Shown here in pieces: positions 11,609-21,439 of a stretch of 64,000 nucleotides of DNA. Each line of letters opens with the position of its first letter. Within the stretch, counting starts at the first letter, position 1. The stretch is taken from NCBI GenBank assembly GCA_037127255.1, contig JBANSL010000001.1:29196501-29260500 (forward strand), given 5' to 3'. Origin of the DNA: Persicaria tinctoria. Lineage: Eukaryota > Streptophyta > Magnoliopsida > Caryophyllales > Polygonaceae. The position numbers and the translations under genes are program-made. Below the pieces are notes generated by a model. That model saw nothing but the letters and a program-made list of their open reading frames with translations, ran no database searches and was not told where the DNA came from.

Positions 11609-11674
11609 GTCTCTTGTTTTGTAAACGTTTGTTTTTATGATATGGTCGTGCCTTTTATTTTGTAAGGAATGCCC

Positions 11675-11681
11675 TTTTATA
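11675..11681 (-). promoter_or_regulatory. TATA box for B3 unit 3
   Basis: On the minus strand this reads ctataaaagggc, 65-75 bp upstream of the ATG at 11608. Confidence 0.5.
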
Positions 11682-11897
11682 GTGGTATCTGTCGGTTTTA
11701 GTCCGAATATTTTCGTAATAAATTACTGTTTCCGGATTTGAAAGGCTCCAATGGACTTGGTCAGTGTTGAAATTTTTTTTGCCATGTGTAGTTCATGCAG
11801 AATATCTTGGGAAATCCCGATTTCAGACTTCCTTTTTGGTTCAACGCATGCAATGAATGTCTTTACCGATTTTCGAGGTTGGTACAATTTTGCTCTG

Positions 11898-11907
11898 TAT
11901 ATAAAAA
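11898..11907 (+). promoter_or_regulatory. TATA box for B3 unit 4
   Basis: A strong tatataaaaagggg motif lies about 70 bp upstream of the first ATG region of unit 4 (11972). Confidence 0.55.
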
Positions 11908-11969
11908 GGGGTAGCGTTCTTAACAATCTGTTTATCTATGCGTTGTTCACTACTATTGCTTTTGTAGAG

Positions 11970-12373
11970 AGATGGCGCCCCTAATTCTGAGATACAAGAT
12001 TTTTACCGTTGTGTTGATGTAGAGGGAAGGCTCCATCACTTGGTAAGATGTTTGTTGTTCTCTGTATCCGTTTGGGTTTGAATCATTGTGAAATAATACT
12101 CTTTTCTTTGCATCCTCTCCCTTGTGTTTTCGGGAGGATGTATGGCCATGTCGTATCTGATCATGTTTGTTTGGTCTTTGCAACTGGTGAAGATTTTCGT
12201 GTTGAGGTTTCCGAGGACTGCTCAAATCATTGGTGGTTGTTTGAAGGTTGGGGAAGATTCGCAACCAATAATGGCGTTCGAGTTGGAGCATCGATGGTTT
12301 TTTTCAGTATGTGGGACGGCATCGCTTCAAGACTCTTGTTCTTGAGGATGAGCAAGGCTTTACTGTATTGTAA
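11970..12373 (+). pseudogene. B3-domain unit 4
   Basis: Exon 1 ends DVEGRLHHL at a good donor (TTG|GTAAGA, intron from 12043), matching VEGHLHRL of unit 2. The ATG at 11972 is out of frame with that reading by one base. Exon 2 (from about 12110) gives EDFRVEVSEDCSNHWWLFE, then GWGRFATNNGVRVGASMVF. After a T-run near 12297 the frame must shift by one base to read QYVGRHRFKTLVLEDEQGF to the TAA at 12371. Where unit 5 has an acceptor gcag this copy has gcat. With two frameshifts and a probable lost splice site it is a pseudogene of a single-B3 protein. Confidence 0.6.
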
Positions 12374-12924
12374 TGGCGGTGTCACTAGATGATCGCTCTC
12401 ATGTCGTGCTTTTGTTAATCTTAATTATGCGCTCTGTTATGTGTAATCGCGAGGGTTTATGTAATGACATCTTAATTTAATGGTTTCAAGATATGGTTTG
12501 GGTCTTCGTATTTTGTTTCTTTCTATCCTAGACGTGACCTCTCTTGGCGCAACACTGGTGTTCTGGGGTGCAGAGAAGCGCTCTGCGATCCTGCCACTTG
12601 CTTGGCATGCATTTGCTTAATTACGAAAAGATTGCTTTGGACGGATGCGGGTTATTTTCTGTGATGTGATAACACTATTTCAGTTGCTTTATTTGCTGAT
12701 AAATACCAGATATTCAGATAAAATTTGGGCAACTGTCCTTGCACTTTGCTTCCGTTTTGGTGACCCGAGGTGAGGAATTATGACTCCCCCCCCCCCATCC
12801 TCGTTGTCATGACTTTTTTCGTTCCATCGATTCTGAGGAAAAGATGGAATATATGGTAGCTTTTTCTACCCTCCCCTTGTGATTCTCGTTTTTCTTGGTT
12901 GATATTTGATTTGGTGTTTTGCAG
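12374..12924. other. spacer between B3 units 4 and 5
   Basis: No gene is recognised. There is a C-run at 12787-12796. No equivalent of the exon 1 seen in units 2 and 4 is found before unit 5. Confidence 0.4.
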
Positions 12925-13169
12925 CTTTTTCCTGAATCTTTCGGTGCTCAGTATGCTCGCGAGGGATTTACTCATGTCTTCTTGGTTTCTCCCACTGGCG
13001 AGAATTTCGTGTGAGGGTGTTTCAAGGCAGCCAGAACCATTATATCCTTACTGAAGGCTGGCGCGCTTTTACCGTGGATAGCGGTTTGCGTGTCGGGGGC
13101 TCTCTTATTACTTTCAAATATGAGGGGAGTAGTCGTTTCACCATAATAGTTCTTGAGGCTAATGAGTGA
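12925..13169 (+). pseudogene. B3-domain unit 5 (5' truncated)
   Basis: A good acceptor ttttgcag ends at 12924, and exon 2 begins LFPESFGAQYAREGFTHVF. One base is out of frame near 13012, after which the B3 core continues VFQGSQNHYILTEGWRAF, then VDSGLRVGGSLITFKYEGS and RFTIIVLEANE to the TGA at 13167-13169. No first exon or promoter is found upstream, so this is a 5'-truncated, frameshifted copy. It is useful because it keeps the intron acceptor that units 2 and 4 have lost. Confidence 0.6.
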
Positions 13170-13285
13170 GCTCATGAGATTGTGATGAAATTTATGTGTA
13201 TGTTTTTATTCTCTTGCTTCATATTCCCTTGTTTGTCGCGTGAACCTTGTTTTGTTAAACACTTATGTACCTTGCTTTTGGAATT

Positions 13286-13457
13286 GTTTATAGCAATCGC
13301 ATTGTGTTTATGTTTTGGGGCTCTATTCGCGTGTTATTTTTAAGAAATGTGTGTGAGCGAACCTGTTTTTGCCAAGTTTTGCGAATAGCTCGGATTAACA
13401 CGGTTTATAGCAATCGCGTTGTGTTTATGTTTTGGGGCTCTGTTCGCGTGTTATTCT
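13286..13457. repeat. direct repeat pair (about 55-60 bp units)
   Basis: A segment containing tttatagcaatcgc-ttgtg and ending gcgtgttatt is present at about 13286-13347 and again at about 13403-13457, with few differences, separated by about 55 bp. Confidence 0.8.
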
Positions 13458-13632
13458 CTTAGTGCATAACATTCTTAATAACCGTTGGATTGCGATTGTC
13501 GGGAATTCAAAATTCACAATAGGATGAACTCATATTGCAAACAAGAGAGAGTAGAGCAAGACATGTTGTTTTTATTGATTTCTCAGATAATATGGAAACT
13601 TGTTTATATATCCTTGTATAAAAACGCAAAGG

Positions 13633-13688
13633 TTGCTGAATTTAATCTCCTTGGAGGCTTACTTGTACATCCGTGTTCGAAAGACACG
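13633..13688. repeat. first unit of a 59-bp tandem repeat, split by a retroelement
   Basis: The sequence ttgctgaatttaatctccttg continues to ...cgaaagacacg and matches the three 59-bp units at 19854-20030. Joined across the inserted element (13689-19845, using one copy of the duplicated ACACG), it restores exactly one 59-bp period. Confidence 0.85.
13684..13688. other. target-site duplication ACACG (left)
   Basis: The same five bases follow the element at 19846-19850. Confidence 0.85.
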
Positions 13689-15062
13689 TGTTGTGGGGAG
13701 GAAATCGAGAATGCAAATATAAAATATAACTAAAGTACAGCAAACCAGATTCCGTCCCTTGCAAATAATTACAAGACCTCCTCATGATGCAGTAGTGGGA
13801 AGTCAGGATCGATCCACGAGGAAGCGTGTCAGCGGATCCTAGGCAGCGGAGAAATCTCACGGACAGAAGTCGACAACAGTGGTACTCGACCTCGACTAAG
13901 GGTTAGTCGATAGGGGTCAGGCACAGTCGAACACAGCAGCAGCAACTCGGCACAGGCTACTCGATATCGACGAGGGGCTACTCGATATCGAGTACAGTCC
14001 TTGTCGACTTTGGGTTGGCTTGTCGATTTCCTGCACAAATAAGCTACAGCGACTCTGGGTCGAGGATTAGTAGTCGAGATCGACCAGGCTTGGTCGAGAT
14101 CGACGAGGGCAGAAACTAAAACGAAGTAAAATAAATGTAAAAGCTTTCGGATTTCAAACTAAACTGTATGTAAAAGAACTTCCAAGATTGGGGTTTGCAA
14201 CAATGATAACCAAGCATGCATAAGGCAGAACCAAACAGATAATCATGTGAATTGCATCAAAGGACTAAGCTTTCGCCTTTTCCAACAATTAGACAACTCT
14301 TTCAAGAAACCCTAATTGTCTCTACCGATTTTATGTTTACAATCCAAGTTGTTAGCATAGATCTCCATTAGATGGGCAATAAACACATAAACAAGTAGGA
14401 GATGCTCAAAACATGATAAAAGTCGGATCTTTACCTCAGACACGCATGGATTTCGTCGGGCTTGCCCCAACCCTAGAAGTGGGTGGACTACTCGCGCTTC
14501 ATCGCAACCTCAGACATCATCGATTGAAAGAAAATAACAACTTGCATTAAACTAAATTCAACAGACTTCACAATCCCAGCGATCCAACTCTCGTTGAACG
14601 CCAAAACCCTAAAACCTCTGAACTCCTAAACCGTCTCTGTGAAACTACTTCCCTACTTCTGAAATTGAATGAATAAAACTGAGCCCCATGGGCTTTATTT
14701 ATAGGCTTCTAATCCTCGCTACTCAAGGATAGAAATCTTTATCTAGATCTAAAACTATATCTAAAACTTTAAAGATAAATAAAAGGCATAACATAATTAA
14801 ATCTAAAATAGGGAAATATATCTAAAGGTCTTCAATGGATAGAACTCTCCTCTTCATGATGGATCTTGATAGTTTCGGATAGAATCAGCAATCTTCGAGC
14901 CCAAGGAAAGCCAAACCGAGTAGAATTGGTCCAACCGAGTAACGCGGCTTCTGGAAGTCTACTCGATCTCGACAAAGGTCTAGTCGATCTCGAGTAGAAA
15001 AGTTGGTCGACTGGCTTGGCTCCGTCGTCTCGGCTAGCTGGTCCTCGACAAGCTCGGTCTTG
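13689..15062 (-). repeat. 3' LTR (truncated)
   Basis: It matches 18100-19472 nearly base for base, then diverges near 15062. The remaining 370-380 bp of the other LTR are missing. It contains clustered tcgagatcga-type motifs and a TATA-like stretch near 14691-14703 (minus strand). Confidence 0.85.
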
Positions 15063-15145
15063 GCTCAAAAAGTCCCAAAAATTCATAAAGTTCTATATAC
15101 ATGCTCTAGATTTTAGAGTCCCTAGGCCGACTTCTCCGTTTGTGC
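15063..15145. other. deletion-junction region of the Athila-like element
   Basis: A short stretch between the protease ORF stop and the truncated LTR. No polypurine tract is visible, as expected if the deletion removed it. Confidence 0.4.
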
Positions 15146-16617
15146 TCAAGGACCCTTATTGTGGGGCCCGCTCATGCTTGGCCCTTCTCCTGGATCATCT
15201 AGGTCCTGACGGTAGTATGCAAGCTCAGCTGACAGGTAGTTGCTTGCATCATCTCCTTTCTCTTTCTTCTTCTTCCTTTCATCCCTTAGTTTCCGCAGAT
15301 TCTCTCGCCATGGTGTCTCATCTCCCCTTAAATCATCAATAATTTTCTTTATGGACTGAGGGGGAGTAGAATTCATACCTGAACTTACCTTTTCGGACCC
15401 AAAACAGGAATCTTTGGGCTTAGGGCTAGTCGAGATCGAGTACTGCTGGTCGACCTCGAGTACAGGGACCCCATACTTAGGCTCTTGGCAAGTTTCTGGC
15501 TCAGTAGCGGTTGTCGAGATCGACAAAGTCTCGTCGAGATCGAGTAGGGCCCTTGTCGAGATCGAGTAGCCCTTGTCGATCTCGAGTACAGTGTTGGCAC
15601 CCTCCTCCGTTGTTTGCTTGGTCCCGTGGTCGCTGATGCTTTTCACCTCCAGCCATGAAATTTCCTCCTTTGCAGGGCCAAAAGAAAAATCCAAAACCTC
15701 ATCGCCTATGGTGAAGGTGAGCGATCTATTCTTGACACTTATTCTGGCATCTGCAGTAGCTAAGAATGGTCTACCAAGAATAATAGGGCTAGTAGGATCT
15801 TCAGCACAGTCTATGATAAGGAAATCTGCTGGAACAAAGAACTTACCAACCTGGACGGGGACATTCTCAACTATACATGAAGGGATGACCACTATATTGT
15901 TCGCCATGTATAATTTGGCATCCACAGGTTCTATGCATCCTATTTTGACCTTCCGCCATATTGATAAAGTCATGATGCTCACACTTGCTCCTAAATCGCA
16001 CAGAGAATCATATTTATATTGTCCAAATCCCACAGTAATAGAAAACTTACCAGGGTCAGGTCTTTTTTCAGGGAAGTGGAGGACTTTGCATTCGCCTGCG
16101 ATCTCTGAGATAGATCGCTTCTTGCTCAGGATTTCCTTCAGGAATTTGACATATCCAGGCATCTCTTGCAGGGCTTCTGTAAAAGGAATAGAAAAGTTTA
16201 GTTCTTGCAGCATATTAACAAATCTGTTAAACCTACCTGCAGTGGGATCTTTCTGAGCTTTGGAAGGGAAAGGCAGTGGCTTTTTCTGCTTCGGAGCCAG
16301 ATCAGCTGTCGAAGGTGTTGCAGAGTCATCGATGTCGGCCAGGTTCTCCTCGATCTCGACCAGGGGCTCGTCGATCTCGACTTGGGTTGTCGACCTCGGG
16401 TTGCTGGGCTTCGCAGTGGAGTCCGAGCTCAGCTTCTGGTCTGTGTCGAGTAAGGTCTTGTCGATGTCGAGTACAGCCTCCTCGAGATCGAGTTGGCTCT
16501 GCTCTATCTCGAGTTGCTGTTCTGCTTGGCTTTGCTGTTTTCCGATCTCTGGCTCGTGTAGTTGATGCCCACTCCTGAGTTTGATGGCTGCGACGTGTCC
16601 GGTCTTCCCCTTAGAAT
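15146..16617 (-). pseudogene. Athila-type protease region with repeat-derived tails
   Basis: This frame is open on the minus strand from about 16617, one base out of phase with gag, to the stop at 15146. An internal ATG is at 16213. It contains the Athila gag-pro linker (LRSG at about 16570), the conserved segment FTEALQEMPGYVKFLKEIL, and the aspartic protease motif CDLGASVSIM with a later IILGRPFLATADA flap region. Acidic stretches spelling variants of YSIST and LDLDE are direct translations of the element's TCGA-rich repeat, on both sides of protease. Downstream comes a charged segment (RENLRKLRDERKKKKEKGDD) of unknown origin instead of RT. Protease would process Gag in the particle. The one-base phase change near 16617 is either a mutation or a recoding site; I favour mutation. 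Confidence 0.7.
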
Positions 16618-18014
16618 TTTGGTTCTGTTTGCCCGGGGAGCTGTCTAGATGGTCGTGGGATCTGTGCAGCGATTTGACCCATCTGCGTCTCTATTCCCCT
16701 TTTCCAGATGTCCAGTTCTCCAAATTTTGTAGTGATGTTCTGGAACTGGTCGTTGATGGTGCCCTGATTCCGACGCATCTCCTCAAGGATCAGCTGCAGA
16801 TCATCCTTCTTTTGATCCCTTTCTGGATGTCCTGGAGCTCTGTAGGGTGGGGGATTCCTAGGAGGACCTTGGTTCCACTGTGGTTTATAGAACCTTTGAT
16901 CTCCCATGTATCGATTTGGACCCTCTGCGTAAGCTGCCTCCTCATGTGTCTCTGCCATTCTGACTTGCTCTGTGTGTAGGCACTCAGTAGTGGTGTGCCT
17001 CTGTGATCCGTATTCGATGCAAGGCTGATTGACAGATAGGTATTTGACTTGCTTGAGGAGTTTGCGATTCTGGTCTCTGTAGAACTGCTCCCTGACATCT
17101 GGGTCAATCTCCTTTGTTGGCTCGTAGAGTGGCATAGATGGGGCTGGTCTGGCGTAGGAGTTCTCCTCATAGTTTGTAGGAGCCCCATATTTATTGTCGT
17201 AGTTAGTGAGCTTTTCTAGCACACCCCATGCGTCGTTTGGTGGCATCGTCAGATACTCATAGCGAGTATAGTGGTTGATTGTGTCCTTAGTGACTTTATC
17301 AAGAGAGTTGAACAAGATCTCCTGAATGACGTAGGGTGGCTGTCCATGAGTAGGGCAAGATCGCAGCAGCTCTTTGCAGCGTTCCCATGCCTTTGCCAAC
17401 GGTTCCCCTTGTTTCTGTTTGAAGGCGGTGATTTTCTGGCAGAGAAGTGCTGTCTTGGCGGGTGGGAAGTATTTGTTCATAAACTCTTGCTCTACTTGGG
17501 CCCATGTGGTGAGAGATCTTGGTTTCAGCCCTTCAAGCCACTTCAGTGCAGGTCCAGCGAGAGACCAGCGAAAAGCTTTCATCTTGACATATTCCAAAGT
17601 TGTACCTTCAGCAAGAGTACGACACATGTCATGAAAATTGGTAATATGTTCAAAAGGGCACCCATTAAATCTTCCATGAAAAGCATTGTTTTTAAGCTCT
17701 ATAAGAAATTGAGTGCGAATTTCAAAAGAGTTTTCAGGGATTAGAATCGTCGATTCAGGCACGATGAGTGTTGGATGCATATAATCCTCTGCTGTAGTTG
17801 GATATTGGGCAAGTTCAGCTTCCGCTTGTTCCCTTGCTGCTTTCTCAGTGGCGATAACAGCATCTTTAGTGGTTAGTTCCCATGTAAGCCTGGCAATCAG
17901 CTGTTCTTGTGTTTCAGCGGCCGCCATGATCCTTTTGAGTTTAGAGTGGATGTGTAGGTAACGCTCCGGTTCGTCTAAGCTGTCAAACTCAGGTGGTAGA
18001 CCAGAACGACGCAT
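16611..18014 (-). CDS. gag: Athila-type Gag
   Basis: An intact 467-codon ORF from the ATG at 18014 to the stop at 16611. It has the plant Ty3/gypsy gag domain: FEHITNFHDMCRTL and a WLEGLKPRSLTTWAQVEQEF-type core in the first half. The nucleocapsid knuckle reads C-IE-Y-GSQR-H-TTTE-C, so the second Cys of the CCHC box is a Tyr. That would weaken zinc binding and fits a TGC/TGT to TAC/TAT transition. Gag forms the cytoplasmic virus-like particle. The ORF follows the tRNA-Asp primer site by about 65 bp. It ends PGQTEPKF; the homologous frame continues one base out of phase as the protease ORF. Confidence 0.85.
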   Translation of the reverse strand: MRRSGLPPEFDSLDEPERYLHIHSKLKRIMAAAETQEQLIARLTWELTTKDAVIATEKAAREQAEAELAQYPTTAEDYMHPTLIVPESTILIPENSFEIRTQFLIELKNNAFHGRFNGCPFEHITNFHDMCRTLAEGTTLEYVKMKAFRWSLAGPALKWLEGLKPRSLTTWAQVEQEFMNKYFPPAKTALLCQKITAFKQKQGEPLAKAWERCKELLRSCPTHGQPPYVIQEILFNSLDKVTKDTINHYTRYEYLTMPPNDAWGVLEKLTNYDNKYGAPTNYEENSYARPAPSMPLYEPTKEIDPDVREQFYRDQNRKLLKQVKYLSVNQPCIEYGSQRHTTTECLHTEQVRMAETHEEAAYAEGPNRYMGDQRFYKPQWNQGPPRNPPPYRAPGHPERDQKKDDLQLILEEMRRNQGTINDQFQNITTKFGELDIWKRGIETQMGQIAAQIPRPSRQLPGQTEPKF

Positions 18015-18079
18015 ACACCTGCAAAGTAACTCAAAGAAAAACGTGAGATTTTAACTACCTAAGGCGCGAATGGTAGCTT

Positions 18080-18096
18080 CCCCGGCAACGGCGCCA
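18080..18096 (-). other. primer binding site, tRNA-Asp type
   Basis: On the minus strand TGGCGCCGTTGCCGGGG begins three bases after the LTR end. It is the complement of the 3' end of plant tRNA-Asp(GUC), the usual Athila primer. The same 17 bases occur at 47963-47979. Confidence 0.9.
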
Positions 18097-18099
18097 ATT

Positions 18100-19845
18100 T
18101 GTTGTGGGGAGGAAATCGAGAATGCAAATATAAAATATAACTAAAGTACAGCAAACCAGATTCCATCCCTTGCAAATAATTACAAGACCTCCTCCTGATG
18201 CAGTAGTGGGAAGTCAGGATCGATCCACGAGGAAGCGTGTCAGCGGATCCTAGGCAGCGGAGAAATCTCACGGACAGAAGTCGACAACAGTGGTACTCGA
18301 CCTCGACTAAGGGTTAGTCGACAGGGGTCAGGCACAGTCGAACACAGCAGCAGTAACTCGGCACAGGCTACTCGATATCGACGAGGGGCTACTCGATATC
18401 GAGTACAGTCCTTGTCGACTTCGGGTTGGCTTGTCGATTTCCTGCACAAATAAGCTACAGCGACTCTGGGTCTAGGGTCAGTAGTCGAGATCGACCAGGC
18501 TTGGTCGAGATCGACGAGGGCAGAAACTAAAACGAAGTAAAATAAATGCAAAAGCTTTGGGATTTTGAACTAAACTGTATGTAAAAGAACTTCCAAGATT
18601 GGGGTTTACAACAACGATAACCAAGCATGCATAAGGCAGAACCAAACAGATAATCATGTGAATTGCATCAAAGGACTAAGCTTTCGCCTTTTCCAACAAT
18701 TAGACAACTCTTTCAAGAAACCCTAATTGTCTCTACCGATTTTATGTTTACAATCCAAGTTGTTAGCATAGATCTCCATTAGATGGGCAATAAACACATA
18801 AACAAGTAGGAGATGCTCAAAACATGATAAAAGTCGGATCTTTACCTCAGACACGCATGGATTTCGTCGGGCTTGCCCCAACCCTAGAAGTGGGTGGACT
18901 ACTCGCGCTTCATCGCAACCTCAGACATCATCGATTGAAAGAAAATAACAACTTGCATTAAACTAAATTCAACAGACTTCACAATCCCGGCGATCCAACT
19001 CTCGTTGAACGCCAAAACCCTAAAACCTCTGAACTCCTAAACCGTCTCTGTGAAACTACTTCCCTACTTCTGAAATTGAATGAATAAAACTGAGCCCCAT
19101 GGGCTTTATTTATAGGCTTCTAATCCTCGCTATTCAAGGATAGAAATCTTTATCTAGATCTAAAACTATATCTAAAACTTTAAAGATAAATAAAAGACAT
19201 AACATAATTAAATCTAAAATAGGGAAATATATCTAAAGGTCTTCAATGGATAGAACTCTCCTCTTCATGATGGATCTTGATAGTTTTGGATAGAATCAGC
19301 AATCTTCGAGCCCAAGGAAAGCCAAACCGAGTAGAATTGGTCCAACCGAGTAACGCGGCTTCTGGAAGTCTACTCGATCTCGACAAAGGTCTAGTCAATC
19401 TCGAGTAGGAAAGTTGGTCGACTGGCTCGGCTCCGTCGTCTCGGCTAGCTGGTCCTCGACAAGCTAGGTTTTGTCTCCGGCTCCCAAGGTTCCTCGATCT
19501 TGACGACAGTCTTGTCGATCTCGAGTAGGGTGTCCGAGCTGGTTCTTCGTTCTTAGCTTCTCGACTTAAGCTCCTCGATGCTGGCAGGTGCCTAGGCATG
19601 TCTTGTCGAGATCGATTAGGGGTAGTCGATGTCGAGTGGCTTTGTGCTCCGGTTCTCGCTTCTTGACTTTCCCGCGAAATGGTTCCATATTCTGCGATAT
19701 TAAACAGAAACTTATGTAGATTTCCATTTCTGACAAATAAGCATATATTACATAAATTCGACATATTCCCAACCCGAAATATGCAAAATGCAAAGAATAT
19801 GGAACTAAAATATGCATAAAGACATGGCTAATTAAGCTCACAACA
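18100..19845 (-). repeat. 5' LTR (complete, 1746 bp)
   Basis: It starts TGTTG and ends CAACA. It carries many tcgagatcga and ctcgatctcgac motifs, and a TATA-like stretch (ctataaataaag on the minus strand, about 19105-19116), the likely promoter of the element. Confidence 0.9.
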
Positions 19846-19850
19846 ACACG
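19846..19850. other. target-site duplication ACACG (right)
   Basis: Identical to 13684-13688. Confidence 0.85.
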
Positions 19851-20045
19851 AGCTTGCTAAATTTATTCTCCTTGGAGGCTTACTTGCACATTCGTGTTCG
19901 AAAGACACGTGATTGCTAAATTTATTCTCCTTGGAGGCTTTCTTGCACATTCGTGTTCGAAAGACACGTGATTGCTAAATTTATTCTCCTTGGAGGCTTA
20001 CTTGCATATCCGTGTTCGAAAGACACGCGGTTGCTAAATTTTGCG
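19851..20045. repeat. 59-bp tandem repeat, three further units
   Basis: Units begin ttgctaaattta at 19854, 19913 and 19972, with a partial fourth at 20031. The spacing is exactly 59 bp and there are few substitutions. Confidence 0.9.
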
Positions 20046-20073
20046 TATCGACAATTATTGTTGGGTTTGGAAC

Positions 20074-20078
<5 letters not shown>

Positions 20079-20139
<61 letters not shown>
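20079..20139. repeat. (TA)n microsatellite
   Basis: About 60 bp of uninterrupted TA. Confidence 0.95.
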
Positions 20140-20142
<3 letters not shown>

Positions 20143-20224
20143 AAGTGGTATACCCAAATCAGGAAACCTGATGAATCCTATACATGGAAAATCTAAGTCA
20201 CCAGACTTCTAATGTGTCTAACCT

Positions 20225-21214
20225 TTACGCAAAGTAAGCCTTGAGATTCTTAGGGTTCCATGATTTTGCGAGGATCGCGCCTTCTGAATTTTGAAGCTTG
20301 AAAGAACCCCTACCTACTTCTTTGTGGATGACGTATGCACCTTCCCACTTAGGTTCAAGTTTTCCCCCTGTTGTTGCTTGTCGGAGGACCATGTCCCCTT
20401 TTTGTAGTGAGCGCACGAAAACATGCTTGTTGTATCCTTCAACCAGTCGGTGTTGATATTTGTTTTCTTTAAGGCAAGCGGTGTCCCTCATTTCTTCGCG
20501 CAAGTGGAGTTCTAACTCAAGGGCTTCGTCGTTGGTGTCTTTGCTGAAATCGACAATTCTAGCCGACGGGATTAGTAATTCCACTGGGATGATGACATCG
20601 ACTCCAAAGGCCATTGCGAACGGAGTTTCTCCCGGGGGACTTTTAGCTGAGGTTCTATATGACCATAATACTAAGGGCAAGATCTCAGTCCATTCTCCCT
20701 TCGTTGTTCCCAATCTCTTCTTAAGAGCATTCCGAATTTGGCGATTCGTGGTTTCGACCTGTCCGTTGAATTGTGGGTAAGCCACCGACGAGAATCGGAA
20801 ATCGATGTGGAGGCCGGTGTAGAAATCACGAATCCCCTCGCAGTCAAACTCGGGACCATGATCGGTGATGATAGCTTGGGGAACCCCAAATCGGCAAGTC
20901 GTGTTTTTCCAGAGGAATTTGCACACTTTTTCTGCCGTGATGGTGGCCATAGCTTTGGCTTCTACCCACTTCGTAAAGTAGTCGACTATTACAATGATGA
21001 AGCGCAAGTGGCCTGGTGTTGTTGGGAAAGGGCCCAAAATATCCATCCCCCACATCGCGAATGGACATGGTGCAGATATGCACTTAAAAGAATGAGAGGG
21101 GCGATGATTGAGCGATGCATGCCGCTGGCAAGGGTCACATATGTGAATAATCATTTCAGCATCTGCTCTGAGAGAGGGCCAGTAGTAACCCAGATGTGTG
21201 ATTTTAGATGCCAC
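20225..21214 (-). CDS. int: Tat integrase (open segment)
   Basis: The frame is open for 329 codons, and homology continues upstream of its first ATG to about 21360 (zinc-finger part HAGFCGNH with CDPC). The catalytic triad is present with DD35E spacing: MDILGPF, ITDHGPEF and NGQVETTNRQ. The C-terminal part has the GPY-like segment KLEPKWEGAYVI and ends LKAYFA, as in Tat pols. Integrase inserts the cDNA into chromosomes. The motif TDH replaces the usual TDN. It may be enzymatically plausible, but the rest of the polyprotein is broken. Confidence 0.8.
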   Translation of the reverse strand: MASKITHLGYYWPSLRADAEMIIHICDPCQRHASLNHRPSHSFKCISAPCPFAMWGMDILGPFPTTPGHLRFIIVIVDYFTKWVEAKAMATITAEKVCKFLWKNTTCRFGVPQAIITDHGPEFDCEGIRDFYTGLHIDFRFSSVAYPQFNGQVETTNRQIRNALKKRLGTTKGEWTEILPLVLWSYRTSAKSPPGETPFAMAFGVDVIIPVELLIPSARIVDFSKDTNDEALELELHLREEMRDTACLKENKYQHRLVEGYNKHVFVRSLQKGDMVLRQATTGGKLEPKWEGAYVIHKEVGRGSFKLQNSEGAILAKSWNPKNLKAYFA

Positions 21215-21439
21215 GGCTCTCCATCCTTGGTGGTTGCCACAGAAGCCCGCGTGAAGCTCTTGGACGAGGTCAAGGCCCTCCTGGTTCGAGACACTGAGGA
21301 GATCCGGGAGTTTAAAACCTCTTTTGTATAATAGGCCATCTCTTACGCGAAAGCGAGCCGCTCTTCTTCTGATGCTCTGGTTGTCTTATGTCTCGCCTGC
21401 TAAAGCCCCTCCAGTTATGTATTCTAAGAGAGGAATTCG

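Larger units (their letters stand above)
13689..19845 (-). mobile_element. Athila-like Ty3/gypsy element, gag-protease only
   Basis: The element begins TGTTGTGGGG and ends CTCACAACA, and is flanked by ACACG on both sides. Its 5' LTR (minus sense) is at 18100-19845. Next to it is a primer site complementary to tRNA-Asp, then gag and protease on the minus strand, then a 3' LTR lacking its first 380 bp or so. RT, RNase H, integrase and any env-like ORF are absent, so a deletion apparently ran from after protease into the 3' LTR near 15062. The two LTR copies look very similar over their shared 1.37 kb, suggesting a fairly recent insertion. Confidence 0.85.

Noticed and set aside
12785..12797. 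C-run at 12787-12796 as a retroelement polypurine tract (antisense)
   Set aside because: No LTR end adjoins it, and B3 units continue on both sides.
15573..16256. 227-codon plus-strand ORF
   Set aside because: Shadow of the protease ORF; protease motifs are on the minus strand.
16260..16578. Serine/arginine-rich plus-strand ORFs
   Set aside because: Translations of the TCGA-rich repeat in alternative frames; no independent support.
18080..18096. tRNA gene for Asp
   Set aside because: Only the complement of the 3' end of tRNA-Asp is present, next to the LTR. It is a primer binding site. The same holds for 47963-47979.
19854..20045. 59-bp direct repeats as a CRISPR or iteron array
   Set aside because: The whole 59 bp is repeated with no unique spacers. 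It is a tandem repeat, typical of Tat 3' untranslated regions.
20738..21331. 197-codon plus-strand ORF
   Set aside because: It is the antisense shadow of the Tat integrase, which has a full DD35E motif set on the other strand.
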